Below are positions 46,083-54,646 of a stretch of 64,000 bases of DNA, piece by piece (the first letter of the stretch is position 1; each line of letters starts with the position of its first letter). The notes below the pieces were generated by a model. That model was given only the letters and a program-made list of their open reading frames with translations. It searched no databases and was not told the DNA's origin. This DNA is from Nitrospirota bacterium (GTDB taxonomy: Bacteria; Nitrospirota; Nitrospiria; Nitrospirales; Nitrospiraceae): assembly GCA_030645475.1 (NCBI GenBank), contig JAUSMA010000017.1, positions 1-64,000 of the forward strand, read 5' to 3'. The position numbers were made by a program, and so were the translations under genes.

Positions 46083-46301
46083 ATGGCGACTTCTATTGAT
46101 CGTGCCGTGATGTCGAATGAAGATTGTGTGGTACAACGGCTGCGTGAATGCGGCGCAAGTTCGTTCGAAGACCTGGCCCGGTTGCCCGGGCTTGATTGGG
46201 TCACGGTGTTCTCAGTTGTCGACCGGCTCAATCGTGCCGGCCTCGTGGTGCTCGAACGAACCGGGGCCGATTACCGTGTGTCATTGGAGAAGGGAACATG
46301 A
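46083..46301 (+). CDS. Small winged-helix-like protein
   Basis: The 72-residue product (VVQRLRECGASSFEDLARLP, then VFSVVDRLNRAGLVVLERTG) reads like one winged-helix unit in which helix, turn and recognition helix precede a beta wing. AGGAGGGAG precedes the ATG, and the stop overlaps the nirA start by 4 bases, so it is probably translated with nirA. The function is unknown; it could be a small regulator or a NirA partner. Confidence 0.7.
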   Translation: MATSIDRAVMSNEDCVVQRLRECGASSFEDLARLPGLDWVTVFSVVDRLNRAGLVVLERTGADYRVSLEKGT

Positions 46302-47857
46302 ATAAAATCGAGGTCATCAAGACGGAGCGCGACGGGTTGGCGGTGAAGGAGATGATTGCTCAGTACGCCAAAACGGGATGGGAATCGATCCCGGAGGACG
46401 ATGTCCAGCGCCTCAAATGGTATGGCCTCTTTCTGCGGAACCCTACGCCTGGTTTTTTCATGATTCGGGTGCGGATCCCGGGCGGCAAGAGCAGCTCGTA
46501 TCAACTGCGGGCCCTGGCCGAGATCGCCGGGACCTACGGCAACGGGGTGTTGGACTTGACGACACGGCAACAGATACAGCTTCGGCAGATCCGGATCGAA
46601 GATGTACCGGTGGTCTTTGCCAAGATGGATGAGGTCGGGCTGACCTCCCTCCAAACCGGCATGGACAACGTGCGAGGCGTGATGACCTGTCCGGTGGCTG
46701 GGTTGAGTCCTGAGGAACTATCGGATGCGACGCCTATCGTGCGCGCCATCAACGAAGAGATCCTGGGCAATCCGGCCTATTCGAACCTGCCGCGGAAGTT
46801 CAACGTAGCGGTGACAGGCTGCCCGGATAACTGCGTGCACATGGAAACCCAAGATCTGGCCCTTGTGCCGGCCTATCACGACGGCGCCAACGGTAAGAGT
46901 CTCGGGTACAACCTCTTGGCCGGCGGCAAGCTCGGGTCCGGCGGATATCGGATCGCGACGCCGCTCGACATCTTTGTGACTGAGGGCGAAGCCTTGGCCG
47001 TGTGCCGCGCGATCATTCACATCTTTCGAGACCATGGATCGAGGGAGAATCGTACGCAGGTCCGACTGGCCTTCCTGCTGGAGGAATGGGGCGAAGACCG
47101 GTTCCGTGAGGAAGTGGAAACGCGTATGGGCAAGAAATTGTCGCAGGCCGGCATCGATGCGCGAAAAGCAGTCGAGAAGAGCCATGTCGGGATCTATCGG
47201 CAAAAACAACCGGGCATGAACTATGTGGGATTAAAAGTCCTAGTGGGCCGTATCAAACACGATGACCTGTCCAAGATCGCAGCCTTGGCAGAGAAATATG
47301 GAACGGGGGAGATTAGGATTTCCCCGGCGCAAGCCCTGATCGTTCCGAACGTGTCCGATCGGAAAATCGGCGACCTCGACCAAGAGTCGTTGGTGAAGCA
47401 ATTCGCTTATAACCCCTCACCAGTCTACAAGGGGCTGGTCAGTTGTGTCGGGAGCGACTACTGCAATCTCGCGGTCATCGAAACGAAGAGCCGGGCAGTA
47501 GAAACAGCGAAGGCGCTGGAGGCTCGTCTGGGGAGCACGCTCAAGCCGATCACCATGCATTGGTCCGGCTGTCCTGCTGCCTGCGGCAATCATCTCGTGG
47601 CGGATATCGGGTTCTTGGGGAAGAAGGCCAAGATCGATGGGAAAGTCGTCGATGCAGTCGATATCTACGTGGGAGGTCGCTCGGGGCCCGACCCCAAGTT
47701 GGCGGTCAAGATTATGGAAGATGTGCCCTGTGACAGACTGCCGATGGTGCTGGAAGGACTGGTGCCCTACCATTCGCGTGAGAAGATGCATCGGGTGAGA
47801 GGCGGGGCAGTGAAGAAGGCTGCAGTCAGCAAAGAGGTGTTGAGCGCAAGGGCGTGA
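46298..47857 (+). CDS. nirA: Ferredoxin-dependent assimilatory nitrite reductase (siroheme protein)
   Basis: The 519-residue enzyme has the two half-repeats of the sulfite/nitrite reductase family and the siroheme/[4Fe-4S] ligands in CVGSDYC and SGCPAAC. It reduces nitrite to ammonia with six electrons from ferredoxin. The ATG at 46298 follows GAAGGGAA; the frame is open from 46196. NirA versus a sulfite reductase rests on the FNT and nitrogen context. Confidence 0.92.
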   Translation: MNKIEVIKTERDGLAVKEMIAQYAKTGWESIPEDDVQRLKWYGLFLRNPTPGFFMIRVRIPGGKSSSYQLRALAEIAGTYGNGVLDLTTRQQIQLRQIRIEDVPVVFAKMDEVGLTSLQTGMDNVRGVMTCPVAGLSPEELSDATPIVRAINEEILGNPAYSNLPRKFNVAVTGCPDNCVHMETQDLALVPAYHDGANGKSLGYNLLAGGKLGSGGYRIATPLDIFVTEGEALAVCRAIIHIFRDHGSRENRTQVRLAFLLEEWGEDRFREEVETRMGKKLSQAGIDARKAVEKSHVGIYRQKQPGMNYVGLKVLVGRIKHDDLSKIAALAEKYGTGEIRISPAQALIVPNVSDRKIGDLDQESLVKQFAYNPSPVYKGLVSCVGSDYCNLAVIETKSRAVETAKALEARLGSTLKPITMHWSGCPAACGNHLVADIGFLGKKAKIDGKVVDAVDIYVGGRSGPDPKLAVKIMEDVPCDRLPMVLEGLVPYHSREKMHRVRGGAVKKAAVSKEVLSARA

Positions 47858-48242
47858 GGAGCGTTCTTTGCTCCCGGAGCAGGGGAGGGGCTGGGGGCTG
47901 ATGATCTTCTGTGCTCGCGCAACGCGCGGCCTCAGAAGGATGAGGAGGGAGCGGCCAGGTGCCCTCGTTGCTCGCGGAACGCGCACGATCAGAATGTGCT
48001 CGTCCGCCGCGCGCAGTCGAAGGCAACCTTGGCCACTCCCCCTCTGGGGCGATGTAGCAAGAGGGAGGGAGGCCCTCGTTGGACGCGCGCAATGGAAGAC
48101 CACTCAGCCCCCATCCCTGAAGAGAAACCGAGCGAGCTTGGAGGGATCATCCGTAGCACCGTTCGCCGCGCGCCGTGAAACGGGGTGGTCAGGATTGCAT
48201 TTCGCCGTGCGATCAGGAAAGACGCTCGATTTTTTGTTTTTT
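47858..48242. other. Intergenic region after nirA with degenerate repeat sequence
   Basis: No credible gene is seen in 385 bases. It contains scattered pieces of the interspersed repeat described at 47911 and 48074. A short GGAGC/GCTCC stem just after nirA (47859-47876) may contribute to termination. Confidence 0.5.
47911..48102 (-). repeat. Interspersed intergenic repeat, family B (expanded copy)
   Basis: 47911-47935 and 48074-48102 are, in reverse complement, near-identical to 56468-56492 and 56434-56462. The second pair differs at about 2 of 29 positions. Between the two blocks lies related GC-rich sequence. The copy is inverted relative to the one at 56434. Confidence 0.65.
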
Positions 48243-49286
48243 TCATCCTCGCTCTTCTCGTCTGCCCAGGTTCCAGATCGTCTCGGCTTTGCTGCCGATG
48301 TACCAGAAGCTGAGCCCCAGCAGCGCGAAGAAGATGGCCTTGTGCAGGCCGTTCCAGAATAATTCGAAGAATCGCGTATACAAGTTGATGCCGAGAAATG
48401 TCAGACCGAACCCTTTCGTGATGTCGTTGTCGTGCCTCAATCCATGGTAGACGGCCCAGCCTGCGACTGCGCCGAAGAGGAGCGACCAATGGAACAGTTC
48501 GATCTGTTTTACCCGCTCCCAGGCATGGATATCCCCATAGTTGCCGAAGATCGACATGATCCAAAGCGCGATGAAGAGATACAGTAATCCCATCACCAGC
48601 GTGCTGCGGAAGAAGCGTTGTCCGCTCGGGTGAGTTTCCAGCGCCAAAGCGCAGCCGGTCAGGAGCCCGCCGAAGAGGACAAAGCGCAGGGGATAGTTCA
48701 TCCCAAGGTAATAGGCGCCCCAGCCGGACATGTAGCCCGTTTCCGTACCCATCCAGCCGCCCAACGAGGCCAGGGAGAAGACCCAGATCAAATTCGATTC
48801 GAGCATCGCGCCGAGGACGGCATAGACCAGAAACGAGAGCAAGAGCAGAATCGCGAAATGCCCGCTGCCTGTGTCGAGTGCGATGCCTAGTTGGGAAATC
48901 GCTCCGGCTGTGGCCAGCACGCCAAGAAAGAAAATGGCTTCGTTGCGATAGGCCTTGTCGGGGGCCTGCTGTCGTTTGGTGAGTCCCCATCGGTAGAGCC
49001 CGGCCGCCACGAGTGAGAGGGCCGCGCACTTGACCGTCGCGGGGGCCTTGAAGAGTACGTCGAGCATGTCCCGGAGCATCCGGTCGGAGAGCGCGGCGCT
49101 CACGGAGGAGACGATCGAAACGAGCGCGATCCAGAAGGAATACTTCGCCAGCTTTCGCCAGTCGAAATATTGGACTTCGATCGTCGCAGCCAGCGATGCC
49201 GCCTGTGTGTCGGGAATCACGCCATCGTGTTTCCAACGCTCGATGGCTTCGCGGACCACGATGGCGTGTTTACGTGGGAGTTTCAT
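48243..49286 (-). CDS. Polytopic membrane protein, DUF2157-like
   Basis: The 347-residue product has a soluble N-terminus (ERWKHDGVIPDTQAASLAAT) resembling the DUF2157 start, then about ten hydrophobic segments. An AAGAGG precedes the ATG on the minus strand. Its function is unknown. It is transcribed towards nirA. Confidence 0.75.
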   Translation of the reverse strand: MKLPRKHAIVVREAIERWKHDGVIPDTQAASLAATIEVQYFDWRKLAKYSFWIALVSIVSSVSAALSDRMLRDMLDVLFKAPATVKCAALSLVAAGLYRWGLTKRQQAPDKAYRNEAIFFLGVLATAGAISQLGIALDTGSGHFAILLLLSFLVYAVLGAMLESNLIWVFSLASLGGWMGTETGYMSGWGAYYLGMNYPLRFVLFGGLLTGCALALETHPSGQRFFRSTLVMGLLYLFIALWIMSIFGNYGDIHAWERVKQIELFHWSLLFGAVAGWAVYHGLRHDNDITKGFGLTFLGINLYTRFFELFWNGLHKAIFFALLGLSFWYIGSKAETIWNLGRREERG

Positions 49287-49639
49287 GCAGGCCTCTTACG
49301 GGTAGGACTGAACACGTTTTCTTCACGCTGAATTATATGGCGGAAAGGGGAGGCAGGCTATTCAGAAAGGCAAACGTACCAAGGGGGGAACGGCGAAGAT
49401 AAACGAAGGTAATCGTGGGACGCCGCTCGCAGCAAAGTGGGGAGGGGAATTGGGTGGCTGGTAGATCTGTCGGAGCATTGTGGAATATCTCCGTATGTTC
49501 GTTCTATCCCATTCTTTCTCCTCTCTGAGAAAGACCGGTGCTCGTTCTGTTGTTAGGCCAAGACTTCGGAGTAGAATGGACCGGCCGCTAGAAACGGGAG
49601 AGCGGTGTCGAAGGCGGTCTCATTTTTCGAGCCGTGAAC
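49287..49639. other. Divergent intergenic region before the two-component system
   Basis: The 353 bases separate the membrane protein gene from the histidine kinase gene and should hold promoters for both. I see no gene and no clear -35/-10 pair. Confidence 0.5.
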
Positions 49640-50839
49640 ATGAAGCCAACCAAGAAAAACAAGCCGGGGGCCAAGCGAGTCGCAGTGAGCCGCTCCGGTC
49701 TTGTGGATAAGACAGGTACGGAGAAGTCTGGTACAGCGACGCGGCGGGCATTCATGCCGAAGCACGGAGGACTGGCCCATCGGCTGGGCGAGCGGGTGAA
49801 GGAGTTGAGCGCCCTCCATCGCGCAGTTCATCTCCTGCAAGACAGTCTCAAACCGGTATCGACCGTATTGATGGAGATCGCCTCGTTCATGCCTCCCGCC
49901 TGGCAGTATCCTGAGGTGACGGAAGCCTGCATCACCTTCGACGGGAGGCAGTTTCCCACGCCTGGTTTCAAGGAGACGCCCTGGATACAGCGGGCTGCCT
50001 TTGCGACGCCGGACGGACGCCGGGGGATGCTCGAGGTGGTCTACACGGAAAAAAATCCGCCGGAAGTCGAAGGGCCGTTTCTGGCCGAAGAACGGGATCT
50101 GATCAATTCATTGGCCGACAGTTGTGCCTCCTATCTCACGCGAAAACAGGCAGAAGAGAAGCTACTGGCGGCCCATGGACGGTTACAGGCTCTCTCCAAG
50201 CAGTCGATGCATCTGCAAGAGCAGGAGCGTCGACAACTGGCGCATGATCTCCACGATGAAATCGGACAAGCGTTTACGACGCTGAAAGTGAATTTACAGG
50301 CGATCCAGAGAACCACGGACCCGAACCGCCGGATTGCGTCCTTGAACGACAGTTTCAGTATCATCGATCAGACGGTACAGCGGGTGCGCGACATGGCCCT
50401 CGATTTACGCCCATCGATGCTCGATGACCTGGGGCTGGTCTCTGCCGTGCGTTGGTATGTGGAGAAGCAGGGGGAGCGGGCTGGGATTCGCACGAAGGTG
50501 GATTCCAAGGGTATTCCCCCGGGACTGTCCCCCGATGCCTTGGTGGCCTGCTTCAGGATTGTTCAAGAGGGGGTGACCAACATCTTGAGGCATGCCGAGG
50601 CCAGTCGAATGGCCGTGAAGCTCCGGGCTGTGAAAGAGGGAGTCGAGGTGGTCATCGAAGACGATGGCGCCGGTTTTTCCGTCAAAGAGGCCATGGCCGC
50701 CTCCGGTGAACGGCCGCATTTGGGATTGATCGGCATTCAAGAGCGAGTCAGAACCTTCAATGGACAATTCCAGATCAGTTCAACGAGAAGAAAGGGCACG
50801 AGGCTATCGGTGATGATTCCGTTCGACAAGCCTGTGTGA
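49640..50839 (+). CDS. Soluble sensor histidine kinase, NarX/DegS type
   Basis: The product of about 399 residues has a basic N-terminal tail, a central sensor-like region (about residues 50-165), a coiled coil, a HisKA_3 phosphoacceptor (RRQLAHDLHDEIGQAFTTLK) and an ATPase domain (VTNILRHAEAS, VIEDDGAGF, GLIGIQERV). No membrane segment is present, so it senses a cytoplasmic signal. An adjacent GTG at 49634 is a possible start. The response regulator gene follows by 15 bp. Confidence 0.9.
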   Translation: MKPTKKNKPGAKRVAVSRSGLVDKTGTEKSGTATRRAFMPKHGGLAHRLGERVKELSALHRAVHLLQDSLKPVSTVLMEIASFMPPAWQYPEVTEACITFDGRQFPTPGFKETPWIQRAAFATPDGRRGMLEVVYTEKNPPEVEGPFLAEERDLINSLADSCASYLTRKQAEEKLLAAHGRLQALSKQSMHLQEQERRQLAHDLHDEIGQAFTTLKVNLQAIQRTTDPNRRIASLNDSFSIIDQTVQRVRDMALDLRPSMLDDLGLVSAVRWYVEKQGERAGIRTKVDSKGIPPGLSPDALVACFRIVQEGVTNILRHAEASRMAVKLRAVKEGVEVVIEDDGAGFSVKEAMAASGERPHLGLIGIQERVRTFNGQFQISSTRRKGTRLSVMIPFDKPV

Positions 50840-50854
50840 AGTGGGGGAGGCCGT

Positions 50855-51517
50855 ATGCACGTCAAAGCGAAGACCCTACGGGTTCTGCTGGCCGATGACC
50901 ATGCGCTCTTTCGCGCCGGACTTCGTGTCTTGCTGCACAGTCTCGATGGAATTCAGGTCGTCGCCGAAACAGGAAACGGACAGGATGCGATCCAGCTGGT
51001 CGAGCGAGAGAGGCCCAGCCTCGTGTTGATGGACATTGCGCTACCAGGCCTCACGGGCCTCGAAGCGACCGCCCGTATCACCAAGTCCTGGCCGCAGGTG
51101 CGGGTCATCATCCTCTCCATGCATGCGAACGAAGAATACGTCCGCCAAGCCCTTCGGGCCGGCGCCTCGGGGTATCTGTTGAAAGGAGCCGAGCCGTCCG
51201 AATTGGAATTGGCCCTCAAGGCAGTCATGCGAGGGGAGACGTATTTGACGCCCAGCGTATCCAAAAAGGTAGTGGATGAGTATCTCAGGCAGGGCTCGGC
51301 CTCCACGAAAGGCGGAGCCCTCACGCCACGGCAATGTGAGGTGTTAAAACGTATTGCCGAGGGCCGTTCCACCAAGGAGATTGCCGGAACGCTTGAACTC
51401 AGCGCCAAGACCGTGGAGGGTCACCGGGCCGAATTGATGAGGCGCTTGGAAATCCATGACGTAGCGGGTCTCGTGCGTTATGCCATTCGCATAGGATTGG
51501 TGCCGGTAGACTCCTAG
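50855..51517 (+). CDS. NarL/FixJ-family response regulator
   Basis: The 220-residue product has a receiver domain (RVLLADDHALFRAGLRV, phosphoacceptor Asp in LVLMDIALPG, Lys in GYLLKGA) and a LuxR-type DNA-binding domain (LTPRQCEVLKRIAEGRSTKE). It is the partner of the preceding kinase. GGGGAGG precedes the ATG. Confidence 0.93.
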   Translation: MHVKAKTLRVLLADDHALFRAGLRVLLHSLDGIQVVAETGNGQDAIQLVERERPSLVLMDIALPGLTGLEATARITKSWPQVRVIILSMHANEEYVRQALRAGASGYLLKGAEPSELELALKAVMRGETYLTPSVSKKVVDEYLRQGSASTKGGALTPRQCEVLKRIAEGRSTKEIAGTLELSAKTVEGHRAELMRRLEIHDVAGLVRYAIRIGLVPVDS

Positions 51518-51561
51518 TCCGTCCTCGGTTCCGTCCATCCCGATCGTGTGTCCAATCGAGC

Positions 51562-51584
51562 GAACCAAGGAAATCCCTTGGTTC
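51562..51584 (+). terminator. Hairpin after the response regulator gene
   Basis: GAACCAAGG (51562-51570) pairs perfectly with CCTTGGTTC (51576-51584) around five bases. No T run follows, so it could be a weak terminator or an mRNA-end stabiliser. A further CCCAAGG copy follows. Confidence 0.45.
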
Positions 51585-51714
51585 AACCCAAGGAACTCTC
51601 TCCCTCCCAGCGAGGTATCTACCTTCTAGCGGCACAACGCCTTCCGGACTATCGTATGTGCAAGGAAGTCACGGATGGTCGGATGTCGTGAGCCTATGGC
51701 TCAAGGAGGTATCG

Positions 51715-52077
51715 ATGAGACAGCTCGCATCACGAGGCAAGGGACCTGGTGCTATCATTGGCAGCATCGTTCTGTTGTGTGTGGGAATGGTCGGTTGTTC
51801 AGAATTCCCGCACCAGTCATCGCCAGTTATTCAGGGAACGCTGGGAGTACAAGAGCGTTCCGCCGCCGCGCAGTCGTATCGCCGGCAGGCTGAGGCGGCA
51901 CGTGCCGAAGCCGAAGCATACGAACGGCGAGCCGAGTCGTTGGGTGAATATACCGACACGAAAGGGTTCGTCCGGAGCGGACTCACCACGGCCGCACAAG
52001 CGCATCGCGCGAAGGCCGTGACGCTAGAGGAACTGGCTGCCATCCATGCAGAGCAGCCGAATACGGCAAACCGATAA
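51715..52077 (+). CDS. Small lipoprotein with Ala/Glu/Arg-rich helix
   Basis: The 120-residue product has a lipoprotein signal (IIGSIVLLCVGMVGC) and a helical part with alternating Ala, Glu and Arg (RQAEAARAEAEAYERRAESL). The ATG at 51715 follows AAGGAGG; the frame is open from 51658. Its role is unknown. Confidence 0.75.
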   Translation: MRQLASRGKGPGAIIGSIVLLCVGMVGCSEFPHQSSPVIQGTLGVQERSAAAQSYRRQAEAARAEAEAYERRAESLGEYTDTKGFVRSGLTTAAQAHRAKAVTLEELAAIHAEQPNTANR

Positions 52078-52151
52078 GTCCCGTGCGTGGGGGGCCGTTT
52101 CCGGGAATTTCCTGCTGTGGTTCGATGCGTCTGCGCGTGGCAGCGGCGTAG

Positions 52152-52297
52152 CCGCTCCCGCGCCTCCCGGGGCGACCCGTCGGGTTCCCCTGAGCGGCAG
52201 CCTTCGGATATTCCCTCGCGGACTCGGTCAGTTTTTGCTTTCCTCCTCAGCGGACTCTCGACGGGATTCGCTCATCCGGCGATGTCCGCTCTGAGCC
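52152..52297 (+). repeat. Interspersed intergenic repeat, family A, copy 1
   Basis: About 146 bases run in parallel with 54291-54439. Shared blocks include CCGCTCCCGCGCCTC, CTGAGCGGCAGCCTTCGG, ATTCCCTCGCG, CTTTCCTCCTCAGC and CTCTGAGCC in the same order. No gene is seen in the 255-base gap that contains it. Confidence 0.75.
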
Positions 52298-52332
52298 CCA
52301 TCCCCTTTTCTATTGGCCCGTCTTAATGGGAA

Positions 52333-53406
52333 TCAGCCTGCGGCCAGGGCCGGATAGTCGCTGTAGCCGTCTGGTCCACCTCCATAGAGCCGATCGTAGT
52401 TGACCTCGTTGAGCGGGGTCTGTTTCGCGAAGCGTTCGACCAGGTCCGGGTTGGCGATGTATGGCCGTCCGTACACGATCGCATCGGCCGCTCCGCGTGC
52501 CACCGTCGATTCGCCGCTTTCACGCGTATAACTCCCGTTGCTCATCAGGGCACCATGGAAATGTCGGCGGGCGATCGTCAGGATGGCTTGCTCCTCAGGC
52601 AAGGCGTGGCTCTCGTGCCGTATTTCGAGGAACGCGATCATTCGTCGGCTCAATTCCTGCGCCACATAGGTCACCAGCGCGTCGGGCTGGCTATCGACCA
52701 TGTCATTGAACGGGACCAGGGGCGAGATTCGTACCGCGACGCGCCCGGCGCCCCAGACGCCGATGGCGGCATCGGTCACCTCCAGCAGAAACCGAGCACG
52801 GTTGGGAACAGAGCCGCCATAGGCATCCGTGCGTGCGTTGACGCCGTCGCGTAGAAAATTATCGACCAAATAGCCGTGCGCACCGTGGATTTGCACCCCG
52901 TCGAAGCCGGCCCGTTGAGCGTTCTGCGCGGCGCGTCGGAACATGTCCACATACCGCGGGATTTCCTCAGTGCGGAGCGCGCGCGGGACTTCGTAGGGTG
53001 TGGCGCCCTCCGGGGTATGGGTCACGCCATTGCGAATCGCGGTGGCGCTGCTGGAGACCGGTTGCTCGCCCTCGTTCAACAACGAGTGCGCGGCACGGCC
53101 GGGATGCCAGATCTGCATGAAGATGCGGCCGCCTCTGTCATGCACGGCGTCCGTCACTCGTGTCCAGCCGGCCACGTGCGCGGGGCTGTAAATGCCGCCT
53201 TCACCGATGAAGGCGCAGGCATGGGCATCGACCATGGTGCATTCCGTCATGATGAGCCCGCTCGATGCCCGTTGGGAGTAGTAGTCCACCATCATGTCGT
53301 TGGGAATGTGTGTGGCCCCGGCCCGCACACGGGTCAGGGGCGACATGACGATGCGGTTGGGTAAGCGGATGTCCCCGGCCTGCAGCGGGGTAAACAACGT
53401 GGTCAT
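52333..53406 (-). CDS. Old yellow enzyme family alkene reductase
   Basis: The 357-residue FMN flavoprotein starts LFTPLQAGDIRLPNRIVMSP and has LMTECTMVDAHACAFIGEGG, IWHPGRA, GFDGVQIHGAHGYLVDNFLR and DAIVYGRPYIANPDL, as in NemA and related ene-reductases. It would reduce activated double bonds or nitro groups with NAD(P)H. Its neighbours give no pathway clue. Confidence 0.93.
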   Translation of the reverse strand: MTTLFTPLQAGDIRLPNRIVMSPLTRVRAGATHIPNDMMVDYYSQRASSGLIMTECTMVDAHACAFIGEGGIYSPAHVAGWTRVTDAVHDRGGRIFMQIWHPGRAAHSLLNEGEQPVSSSATAIRNGVTHTPEGATPYEVPRALRTEEIPRYVDMFRRAAQNAQRAGFDGVQIHGAHGYLVDNFLRDGVNARTDAYGGSVPNRARFLLEVTDAAIGVWGAGRVAVRISPLVPFNDMVDSQPDALVTYVAQELSRRMIAFLEIRHESHALPEEQAILTIARRHFHGALMSNGSYTRESGESTVARGAADAIVYGRPYIANPDLVERFAKQTPLNEVNYDRLYGGGPDGYSDYPALAAG

Positions 53407-53639
53407 TGGACGTTCCTTTGCATAAGAGGTAGATCGTGGGTGAGAGAACCTATAAGCGAGAGGGTGCGGGAGTCAAGGCAACAGAGTGAGCCGCATGGGC
53501 AGACGGGCTGTCGCTGCTGCCGGGAACGGTGGTTGTAGGTGAGTCACAGGGATGGAGGAACGCCTATGGTGTATTCCCGGAGCGAGAAAAGACTCCCGAC
53601 TGTTGCTTCCCCTAGCGAGGCGTGAGCCTATACGCTGTG

Positions 53640-53876
53640 TTATGCCGCCTTCAGGATGGCTTTGCGAAGAGACTGGGGGACGGTAATGGGCAGGAACAAG
53701 ACTTTCGGATAGAGATAGTCTTCACCCGATTCGTCGATCACGCGCACCTGACCGTGCTTGAGGGCTATTGCATCGGGGAGAGCGATATAGATCTTTCGTT
53801 TTTCGAGAGAGACCACATATCCCTTATTCTCTACACAGATCACAAATCGTGAAGCAGCAGACTTTAGTTTTGGCAT
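53640..53876 (-). CDS. Small conserved-looking protein of unknown function
   Basis: The 78-residue product (RFVICVENKGYVVSLEKRKI, then GQVRVIDESGEDYLYPKVLF) is rich in beta strands. GAGGT precedes the ATG on the minus strand; the frame is open to 53939. It lies 10 bp after the gene at 53887, so the two form a short operon. I do not recognise the family. Confidence 0.65.
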   Translation of the reverse strand: MPKLKSAASRFVICVENKGYVVSLEKRKIYIALPDAIALKHGQVRVIDESGEDYLYPKVLFLPITVPQSLRKAILKAA

Positions 53877-53886
53877 TGTGGTGACC

Positions 53887-54117
53887 TCAGAGCAATCGTT
53901 TAATCTTGTATTCTTTCCGGCCCATACCCGTCGCCTCATACCAATGAATTTCAGCGAGATGAACGGATCCGTCAGAGAGTCGAACCTTCACGATGCCTTT
54001 CCGTTTGCGCCAGCGACCCTTGCCATAGAACTTTCGAAGACGAGCAATCTCTCGAATTCCAGACCCAACCGCGAATGTTTCAATCTGCGTGATGGGGCCA
54101 AGCAACTTGAAATACAC
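53887..54117 (-). CDS. Small basic protein of unknown function
   Basis: The 76-residue product is strongly basic (ARLRKFYGKGRWRKRKGIVK) and ends HWYEATGMGRKEYKIKRLL. It starts with GTG and has a weak ribosome-binding site. Size, charge and pairing with the downstream small gene would suit a toxin-antitoxin or nucleic-acid-binding pair, but no motif proves this. Confidence 0.6.
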   Translation of the reverse strand: MYFKLLGPITQIETFAVGSGIREIARLRKFYGKGRWRKRKGIVKVRLSDGSVHLAEIHWYEATGMGRKEYKIKRLL

Positions 54118-54646
54118 AACATCATGATCCCAAAATTACACCGCGGTCGTCAACGGGAAAGATAGGAGGTGAGGAAAGGCCTCCACGCGCCGAGAAGCCT
54201 GGAGGGATGGTATCACGCCGGGCTATCAGGAAAGCTCCCGATCCCTTCCGTTCTTTAGCGCCGGCTCGTCTGCGCGGGGCTGAGGTTCAACCGCTCCCGC
54301 GCCTCACTGAGCGACCCGTTCCGGCTCCGCTGAGCGGCAGCCTTCGGGCATTCCCTCGCGAATCCTGGTCAGCTTCCGCTTTCCTCCTCAGCAGACCCTC
54401 GACGAGTCCCCGCTCCTCCGGCAACGTCAGCTCTGAGCCTCAGCTTCGCGCCAAGAAATGTAGAATGTCCCCGTTGTTTGGCCCATTGGCGGATAAATAG
54501 CCCTTTTTCTTTCTCGGGATTGCATCACACTGTGCGGATCAGAAAAACTCCCGATTCCCTTATTTTTCCGATTATCATCTCTTAAATCGGCCCTTGCGCC
54601 TTCCTTTGCCTCGCCCCTACAATACGCCTCCCCCTGGGAGGCTCTC
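54118..54646. other. Intergenic region with repeat copy, no gene
   Basis: The 529 bases hold family A repeat copy 2 and the leader of the protease gene. No convincing gene is seen. Confidence 0.5.
54291..54439 (+). repeat. Interspersed intergenic repeat, family A, copy 2
   Basis: This is the partner of 52152-52297, with shared blocks in the same order and about one substitution or small gap per six to eight bases. The copies are about 2 kb apart in direct orientation, flanking the ene-reductase and the two small genes. Confidence 0.75.

Noticed and set aside
47858-48242. A CRISPR array or tRNA cluster in the repeat-rich gap after nirA
   Set aside because: The repeats are irregular and not spaced as in an array, and no cloverleaf is seen.
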